64,000 bases of DNA from Bufo bufo. Its lineage: Eukaryota; Chordata; Amphibia; Anura; Bufonidae. How positions within the stretch are numbered: position 1 is the first letter of the stretch; the number at the start of each line of letters is the position of its first letter. Under the pieces are notes generated by a model. That model did not search any database and was not told the DNA's origin. It worked only from the letters and a program-made list of their open reading frames with translations. Where the stretch lies: assembly GCF_905171765.1 (NCBI RefSeq), contig NC_053390.1, forward strand, positions 509,867,065-509,931,064. Direction: 5' to 3'. The position numbers were made by a program, and so were the translations under genes. Shown here piece by piece: positions 57,331 through 64,000 of this stretch.

Positions 57331-57604
57331 AGGTAAGCAGATGTCATTGGCAGGTCATTGACTGTGCCTGGAGTCGTTCCAGTGCTAACCTCAAGGTTTA
57401 TAAATAGTCCTAACATAGCTTTTGTTTTCCCAGCACATTAGTCGGTATTTTTAGCTTTACCATTTTCTCGTTTTGTTTTCTAAGGTTTGATTTAAAAGGG
57501 GTTTGTGAGTCAGTGATTGTTAGCCAAAAACAGGATTGGAGCCTCCACAGACATGCGGTATAAGGGAAAGATCTGCACTGATTGAAACCACTGACTGTAT
57601 GAAT

Positions 57605-58030
57605 TAGGGCTCATGCACATGAACGTAAGGGCACGTTAAAAGATAAAACGGCAAGTCTGCACTATACGGGCACTGGCCATGTGCACTCCATGCTGCAGAT
57701 GCGGACCTGTTGACTTGAATGGGTCCGTGATCCGCAAGATACGACTGAAGATAGGACTTCAGCTCTCTTTTGTGGAGCGGAGGCACAGATCTATAGCCCA
57801 CAGAGGTGCTATGAAGCACTTCCATGGGCTTCGGGGTCCATGTCTCCGCACTGCAAAAAGATAGAACATGTTCTATCTTTGGCCGTATCTGACGGATCGC
57901 AGACCCATTCAAGTCAGCGGGTCTGCACCACAATACGGAGTGCACATGGGTAGTGCACATGCATTGCAGACAACTATTTGCGGTCCATAGCACAGGCACT
58001 GAGCCATTACGGCCGTGTGCATGAGCCCTA
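57605..58030. mobile_element. Fold-back MITE, CTCATGCACATG end type
   Basis: TAGGGCTCATGCACATGAACG and CGTGTGCATGAGCCCTA (trimmed) form the ends; inner sequence pairs around CCTGTTGACTTGAATGGG. Confidence 0.82.
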
Positions 58031-58127
58031 AGGCATTTGATGAGCAAGGCTGCTTTCATCTAAAACACCGCACCGCACCACACCTGTCCATGGGTTGGTT
58101 GTGTGTGGTATTGCAGCACCGCAATAC

Positions 58128-59707
58128 TACACTGCTCAAAAAAATAAAGGGAACACTTAAGCAACACAATGTAACGCCAAGTCAATCACACTTCTGTGAA
58201 ATCAAACTGTCCACTTAGGAAGCAACACTGAGTGACAATCAATTTCACATGCTGTTGTGCAAATGGGATAGACAACAGGTGGAAATTATAGGCAATTAGC
58301 AAGACACCCCCAATAAAGGAGTGGTTCTGCAGGTGGTGACCTGACCACTTCTCAGTTCCTATGCTTCCTGGCTGATGTTTTGGTCACTTTTGAATGCTGC
58401 TGGTGCATTCACTCTAGTGGTAGCATGAGATGGAGTCTACAACCCACACAAGTGGCTCAGGTAGTGCAGCTTATCCAGGATGGCACATCAATGTGAGCTG
58501 TGGCAAGAATGTTTGCTGTGTCTGTCAGCGTAGTGTCCAGAGCATGGAGGCGCTACCAGGAGACAGGCCAGTAAATCAGGAGACGTGGAGGAGGCCGTAG
58601 GAGGGCAACAACCCAGCAGCAGGACCGCTACCTCCGCCTTTGTGCAAGGAGGAACAGGAGGAGCACTGCCAGAGCCCTGCAAAATGACCTCCAGCAGGCC
58701 ACAAATGTGCATGTGTCTACTCAAACGGTCAGAAACAGACTCCATGAGGGTGATATGAGGGCCCGACGTCCACAGGTGGGGGTTGTGCTTACAGCCCAAC
58801 ACCATGCAGGATGTTTGGCATTTGCCAGAAAACACCAAGATTGGCAAATTCGCCACTGACGCCCTGTGCTCTTCACAGATGAAAGCAGGTTCACACTGAG
58901 CACATGTGACAGACGTGACAGAGTCTAGAGACGCCGTGGAGAACGTTCTGCTGCCTGCAACATCCTCCTGCATGACTGGTTTGGCATTGGGTCAGTAATG
59001 GTGTGGGGTGGCATTTCTTTGGAGGGCCGCACAGCCCTCCATGTGCTCGCCAGAGGTAGCCTGACTGCCATTAGGTACCGAGATGAGATCCTCAGACCCC
59101 TTGTGAGACCATATGCTGGTGCGGTTGGCCCTGGGTTCCTCCTAATGCAAGACAATGCTAGACCTCATGTGGCTGGAGTGTGTCAGCAGTTCCTGCAAGA
59201 CAAAGGCATTGATGCTATGGACTGGCCCGCCCGTTCCCCAGACCTGAATCCAATTGAGCACATCTGGGACATCACTTCTCGCTCTATCCACCAACGTCAC
59301 GTTGCACCACAGACTGTCCAGGAGTTGGCAGATGCTTTAGTCCAGGTCTGGGAGGAGATCCCTCAGGAGACCGTCCGCCACCTCATCAGGAGCATGCACA
59401 GGCGTTGTAGGGAGGTCATACAGGCACGTGGAGTCCACACACACTACTGAGCCTCATTTTGACTTGTTTTAAGGAAATTACATCAAAGTTGGATCAGCCT
59501 GTAGTGTGTTTTTCCACTTTAATTTTGAGTGTGACTTCAAATCCAGACCTCCATGGGTTAAAAAATTTGAATTCCATTTTTTTTTTTTTTGGTGTGATTT
59601 TGTTGTCAGCACATTCAACTATGTAAAGAACAAAGTATTTCAGAAGAATATTTAATTCAGATCTAGGATGTTATTTTTGTGTTCCCTTTATTTTTTTGAG
59701 CAGTGTA
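58128..59707 (+). mobile_element. Tc1 element, full length, 1576 bp
   Basis: TA at 58128-58129 and 59706-59707 flank perfect inverted ends of 27 bases (CACTGCTCAAAAAAATAAAG and on to GGAACAC). It carries a single-frame transposase with four nonsense codons. Both ends and the full coding length are preserved, so the copy is fairly young. Confidence 0.95.
58425..59450 (+). pseudogene. Tc1 transposase, 341-codon frame with four nonsense codons
   Basis: From ATG 58425 one phase runs to TGA 59448 with the usual Tc1 transposase length. Stops interrupt it at 58494 (TGA), 58572 (TAA), 58857 (TGA) and 58926 (TAG); no indel was found. N-terminal helix-turn-helix parts ([29 protein letters not shown]) bind the ends. 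Catalytic blocks are all present: RPVLFTDESRF (first Asp), LLMQDNARPH (second Asp) and DWPARSPDLNPIEHIWD (Glu, DD34E spacing). Known role: cut-and-paste at TA. This copy is non-functional as read. Confidence 0.93.
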
Positions 59708-60355
59708 TATACAACCTGTGGACTGGTGTGCTGCTGGTTTTGGTTACTAGTGGATAAGTTGTTCTAATTCTGAACAAAACTATGATGCCTGACCTGGGCA
59801 TAACTGTACGTTCAAGGTAAGGGAGGGATGTTTGGCGTGGGCTCACAATCTGACCCTGCTCCATATGCTGCTGTGCTGGCTGTTTAATACAGTTCACACC
59901 CAGCCACAGTAACTGACTTGGATCCCAGTCGTTTAGCCCCTCAGATGCCATGGTCAATAGTGATCGCGACATCTCAGATTAGAACAAAGGAGTGGGCTTT
60001 CTGAGTCCTCCGATTGGAGCACACATGTTGAAATCACAGGCCTCTGATTGGTTACTGTGTTGTAGTGAGTGCTCAGAGGCCTGTCCTAGTAAGTTGCCAA
60101 TTGTTGCACAAAAAAATAAAAGAAAGCACAAGGGTATTTAAAATTCTAATCACCCCCTTCTCAGTTTTCTATATAAAACTAAATAATAAAAAAACTAACC
60201 AAAATTGGCTTTGTGGTATTCTAAAATGTCTTCACTATTAAAATATTTTTCCTTTTGCGGTGAATATCGTAGTGGGAAAAAAATGCATAACTTCCTATCC
60301 CCCCCCCCCCCCAAAATAAATAAATAAAAAAACAAAAACAAAAAAACAGGGTACT
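59708..60355. other. Intronic DNA without recognised genes
   Basis: A C run at 60299-60312 and an A-rich stretch follow; nothing coding was seen. Confidence 0.5.
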
Positions 60356-60725
60356 TTTAAAGGGGTTCTACAGTTTGTTTTTAACATCTGATCGGCGGGG
60401 GTTCGACACCCGGGACCCCCGCCAATCAGCTGTTTGAGAAGGCAGCGGCGCTCCTGCAGCGCCGCGGCCTTCTCACTGTTTACCGCTGGCCCAGTGACGT
60501 CACGACTAGTATCAACTAGCGTGGGTGGGGCTAACCTCCATTCAAGTGAACGGAGCTTAGCCCCGCCCAGGCCAGTGATACTAGTCGTGACGTCACTGGG
60601 CCAGCGGTAAACAGTGAGAAGGCCGCGGCGCTGCTGGAGCGCCGCTGCCTTCCCAAACAGCTGATCAGCGGGGGTCCCGGCAGAGGATAGATCATCAGTT
60701 AAAACAAACTGTAGAACCCCTTTAA
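60356..60725. mobile_element. Near-perfect palindrome, 370 bp
   Basis: TTTAAAGGGGTTCTACAGTT at the left is mirrored at the right (AACTGTAGAACCCCTTTAA). Inner arms pair around CCAGTGACGTCACGACTAGT; centre near 60540. GC-rich arms contain two TGACGTCA palindromes. Confidence 0.92.
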
Positions 60726-61152
60726 CACTAGTGGTGTTAGGATTCGGCAAGCCGTGTACAAACGGATAGCTTTTTTTTTTTCCTGATCCGGTGATATACC
60801 GGATCCATTTCATCTAGTATCATCCGGAATAACTGATCCGGTATTTACATTTTTACAAAGATCAAAAGCCTGGCGCATGCGCAGACCCGCAATTTTTGGA
60901 ACACTTGGTACCGGATCCAGCATTAATAAATCTCTATGGAAATTAATGCCGGATCTGCCAAGTGCGGTATTGTTCCAGGATTTTGTCCTGTGAAATACCG
61001 TACAAGGAACGGAAGACATTCTGATGCATACTAAACGGATTCCTTTCCATTCAGAATGCATTAGGACAAAACAAATGCGTTTTTTCAGGTATTGAGACCC
61101 TTTACTGGATTTCAATACTGGAAAAGAATAACGCTAGTGTGAAAGTATCCTA
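60726..61152. mobile_element. MITE, CTAGTGTGAAAGTATCC end type
   Basis: Right end GCTAGTGTGAAAGTATCCTA is typical; the left end is diverged. Inner repeats of CCGGATCC. Confidence 0.65.
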
Positions 61153-61353
61153 AAATAAAAGGTGATCAAAAAGTTGTATTTACTTGAAAATAGTTATAAT
61201 AAAAACTACAGCTCGCCAAAAAAGAAGAAATCACACAGCTCTGTAGACAAAAGCATAAAAAAGTTATACATGTCAGAATATATGGTGATTCAAGGCTGAC
61301 TTTTATTTTTTCAAAGGTTTTTATTTTTTTTAGTAGTAAGAAATAAATACTAA

Positions 61354-62854
61354 AAGGTCTCTTTTACACGGGCGTCGCGGGTGATGGCCGGATGCGATGC
61401 AGGCGCGTTTAGGGAAAATTGTGCGAGTAGGAATGCAATTTCAGTCAGTTTTGGCTGCGATTGCGTTCCGTTGTTCAGTTTTTTTCCACGCGAATGCCAT
61501 GCGTTTTGCACGCACGTGAGAAAAAACAGAATTTGGTACCCAGACCCGAATCCGGACTTCTTCACTGAAGTTTGGGTCTGATGTTCTGTAGATTTTATTT
61601 TCCATTATAACATGGTAATAATGGAAAATAATAGCATTCTTTAAGCCTACTTTCAAACTAGCGTTGTTTGAATCCGGCGTTCAATTCCGTTAACGGAACT
61701 GCCCACCGGATCCGGAAAAACGTGTGAAAACTGATTACATTTGAATCCTGATCAGGATTTTGATCACAATGAAAAAATGCATTGGAAAAAAACGGATCCG
61801 CCATTTCTGGACTTTAAATTTTTTTTTCAAATTTTTCTGGTTTAATATGCAAAACCCGGATCCGTTTTGACGGACCACACGGCGCCGGATCCGGCGTTAA
61901 TGCAAGTCAATGGGAAAAAGGCCGGATCCGGCGTTAATGCAAGTCAATGGGAAAAAAGCCGGCGTTCAGTCAAAGTGTTCCGGATTTTTGGCCGGAGGCA
62001 AAAATACAACATGCTACGGTTTTCTGAAAAGCTTGATCAGTCAAAAAGACTGAACTGAAGACATCCTGATGCATCCTGAACGGATTTCTCTCCATTCAGA
62101 GAACTGATCAGTTCTTTTCCGGATTTGAGCCCCTAGGACGGAACTCGGCGCCGGAAAAGAAAAACGCTAGTGTGAAAGTAGCCTAATGCAGAATGCTAAG
62201 TATAATGTGAACTGAGGGTTAAAAAAAATAATAAAAACATAACTCCCCTCATCCACGTGATCGCACAGCCGGGATCCTCTTCTTCCTTCAGGACCTGCAA
62301 AAGGACCTTCGCAGACATCATCGCGCACACCACATGGTGAGCGCGGTGACGTCAGCGCAGGTCCTGTTGAATGAAGATAGAAGATCCTTTTAGCGTCATT
62401 CAGCAGGACCTGCGCTGACATTACCGCACGCACCACGTGGTGAGCACAATGACGTCAGCGAAGGTCCTTTTGCAAGTCCGGAAAGAAGATGATGCCGGCT
62501 GCGCGATCACGTGGATGAGGTGAGTTATGTTTTTTTATTTTATTTTTTTAACCCTCAATTGACGACATACTCAGCATTCTGTATTAAAGAATACATGTTA
62601 TAATGGAAAATAATAAAGTAAATGGGGTCCCGGGTCATACATCCCTCGTCTCCTTAGCAACCATGCACTTGCTTGCGGATGCTTGCGATTTTCACACAGC
62701 CCCATTCATTTCTATGGGGCCTGCGTTGCGTGAAAAACATTGCTCATCTGAACAACCCTATTGAAATTAATGGGTCCGGATTCAGTCGAGGCACAATGCG
62801 TTCACCTCACGCATTGCACCCGCACGGAATACTCGCCTGTGTGAAAGGAGTCTA
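61354..62854. mobile_element. Fold-back MITE interrupted by another MITE
   Basis: Left AGGTCTCTTTTACACGGGCG, right CGCCTGTGTGAAAGGAGTCT. Shares ATGGTAATAATGGAAAATAA and CAGGACCTGCGCTGAC-type blocks with the 29.3 kb element. A palindromic core lies at 62235-62530. It is split by 61644-62185. Confidence 0.75.
61644..62185. mobile_element. Nested MITE, CTACTTTCAAACTAGCG end type
   Basis: AAGCCTACTTTCAAACTAGCG (20 bases from AGCC) at the left and CGCTAGTGTGAAAGTAGCCT at the right. Contains a direct repeat of GGCCGGATCCGGCGTTAATG-like sequence near 61880-61960. Confidence 0.82.
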
Positions 62855-62928
62855 AATGTGGTTTCTCCGTAATCGTACTGACCTGCAGAATGAGGTCATC
62901 ATGTCCTTTTTAGCGCATAGTGAATGAA

Positions 62929-63856
62929 ATAAAAACAGTTTTTTATGTATGTCTTTTTGCTGATGACACAAAGATTTGTAATAGGGTTGATGTTCCTGGA
63001 GGGATACACCAAATGGAAAAGGATTTAGGAAAACTAGAGGAATGGTCAAAAATCTGGCAACTAAAATTTAATGTTGATAAGTGCAAGATAATGCACCTGG
63101 GGCGTAAAAACCCAATAGCAGAATATAAAATCAGTGATACAGTCCTAACCTCAGTATCTGAGGAAAGGGATTTAGGGGTCATTATTTCAGAAGACTTAAA
63201 GGTAGGCAGACAATGTCATAGAGCAGCAGGAAATGCTAGCAGAATGCTTGGGTGTATAGGGGGAGGAATTACTAGTAGAAAGAGGGAGATGCTCATGCCG
63301 CTCTACAGAGCACTAGTGAGACCTCATTTGGAGTATTGTGCTCAGTACTGGAGACCATATCTCCAGAAGGATATTGATACTTTGGAGAGAGTTCAGAGAA
63401 GAGCTACTAAACTAGTATATGGATTGCAGGATAAAACTTACCAGGAAAGATTAAAGGACCTTAACATGTATAGCTTGGAAGAAAGACGAGACAGAGGGGA
63501 TATGATAGAAACTTTTAAATACATAAAGGGAATCAACAAGGTAAAAGAGGAGAGAATATTTAAAAGAAGAAAAACTGCTACAAGAGGACATGTTTTAAAT
63601 AAGAGGGGCAAAAGTTTACAAGTAATATCAGGAAGTATTACTTTACTGAGAGAGTAGTGGATGCATGGAATAGCCTTCCTGCAGAAGTGGTAGCTGCAAA
63701 TACAGTGAAGGCGTTTAAGCATGCATGGGATAGGCATAAGGCCATCCTTCATATAAGATAGGGCCAGGGGCTATTCATAGTATTCAGTATATTGGGCAGA
63801 CTAGATGGGCCAAATGGTTCTTATCTGCCGACACATTCTATGTTTCTATATGTGTA
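62929..63856 (+). mobile_element. CR1-type LINE, 5'-truncated
   Basis: Holds the C-terminal third of the RT and the 3' tail. The tail reads GGGCAGACTAGATGGGCCAA, then ends in TTCTATGTTTCTAT, like the fragment at 44440. The 5' edge lies within the catalytic RT block, a usual truncation pattern for target-primed elements. Confidence 0.9.
62938..63770 (+). pseudogene. CR1 reverse transcriptase, C-terminal part
   Basis: Begins at the catalytic LFADDTKI block and continues with WQLKFNVDKCKIMHLG, ERDLGVIISEDLK, LVRPHLEYCAQYW and LERVQRRATKLVYGL, the usual order in the CR1/L2 group. The frame is open to 63657; a shift near 63600-63640 puts the C-terminal VVDAWNSLPAEVV sequence in another phase. The N-terminal half, including endonuclease, is absent. 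Confidence 0.9.
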
Positions 63857-64000
63857 ATTTTTTGGGAAAATAAATCCCATTAATCCATTCACAATGTCAT
63901 GCTCTTCTAGAGGTTTTTGTAAGATTATTGGGCAGTTTCTCTGCCTACAAGATATTATCACAGATGCTTGGTTTACTTTTGCAGTTCTCAAAACTGAATT
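63857..64000 (-). mobile_element. Second copy of the 21.1 kb hAT-type element, reversed, cut by window edge
   Basis: Reverse complement of about 24190-24340: shared CTTCTAGAGGTTTTTGTAAG, GGGCAGTTTCTCTGCCTAC and TGCTTGGTTTACTTTTGCAG with few differences. Confidence 0.85.

Overview
The window looks like nuclear DNA of a frog or toad, probably a repeat-rich neobatrachian; the species cannot be named from the sequence. Reasons: two exons of a vertebrate-type tankyrase gene with canonical GT-AG splice sites, a CpG-rich promoter, and very dense nested DNA transposons of kinds common in anuran genomes (Tc1 copies, TTAA-flanked piggyBac-type repeats, fold-back elements whose ends read like TTAGGCCTCATGCACACGG), together with DIRS, Penelope-like and CR1 retroelements.

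Layout. 1-4.67 kb: upstream flank made of a purine-only minisatellite and a roughly 0.94 kb block present twice, most simply explained by a tandem duplication with a junction near 1046. 4.9-5.7 kb: CpG-rich promoter and first coding exon of tankyrase 1 (TNKS, + strand), with intron 1 from 5.72 to 8.75 kb. 8752-8976: second coding exon. From 8977 to the end of the window I see no further tankyrase exon, so about 55 kb is read as part of intron 2.

That intron is a stack of mobile elements. In order: a 23-copy minisatellite grown inside a fold-back element (10.07-11.69 kb); a TTAA-flanked repeat (13.47-15.95); a decayed Tc1 element with inverted/direct repeat ends (16.6-18.1); a hAT-type element with a perfect 8-bp target duplication that carries a TTAA repeat and a small TA-flanked element (21.1-24.9); a very old TTAA-type repeat (about 28-40 kb) broken up by a large palindrome, an apparently intact DIRS-type tyrosine-recombinase retrotransposon (30.82-36.02) and a piggyBac copy with a recognisable but broken transposase (36.33-39.79); two more TTAA repeats (40.6-42.3 and 43.05-45.2), the second with a CR1 tail in it; Tc1 fragments; a Penelope-like element with long inverted ends (47.77-56.06) that is itself split by a second, decayed DIRS element (48.64-53.75); a 1576-bp Tc1 element whose 341-codon frame has only four nonsense codons (58.13-59.71); further palindromic elements; and a 5'-truncated CR1 with part of its reverse transcriptase (62.9-63.85).

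The only host gene is TNKS. Everything else is mobile or simple-sequence DNA. The most notable unit is the DIRS element: complete gag, RT/RNase H and tyrosine recombinase frames, a predicted spliceosomal intron early in gag, inverted ends, and an internal region that is the complement of the joined ends, as expected for a circular-intermediate life cycle. The same intron position and the same long overlapping frame recur in the decayed second copy.
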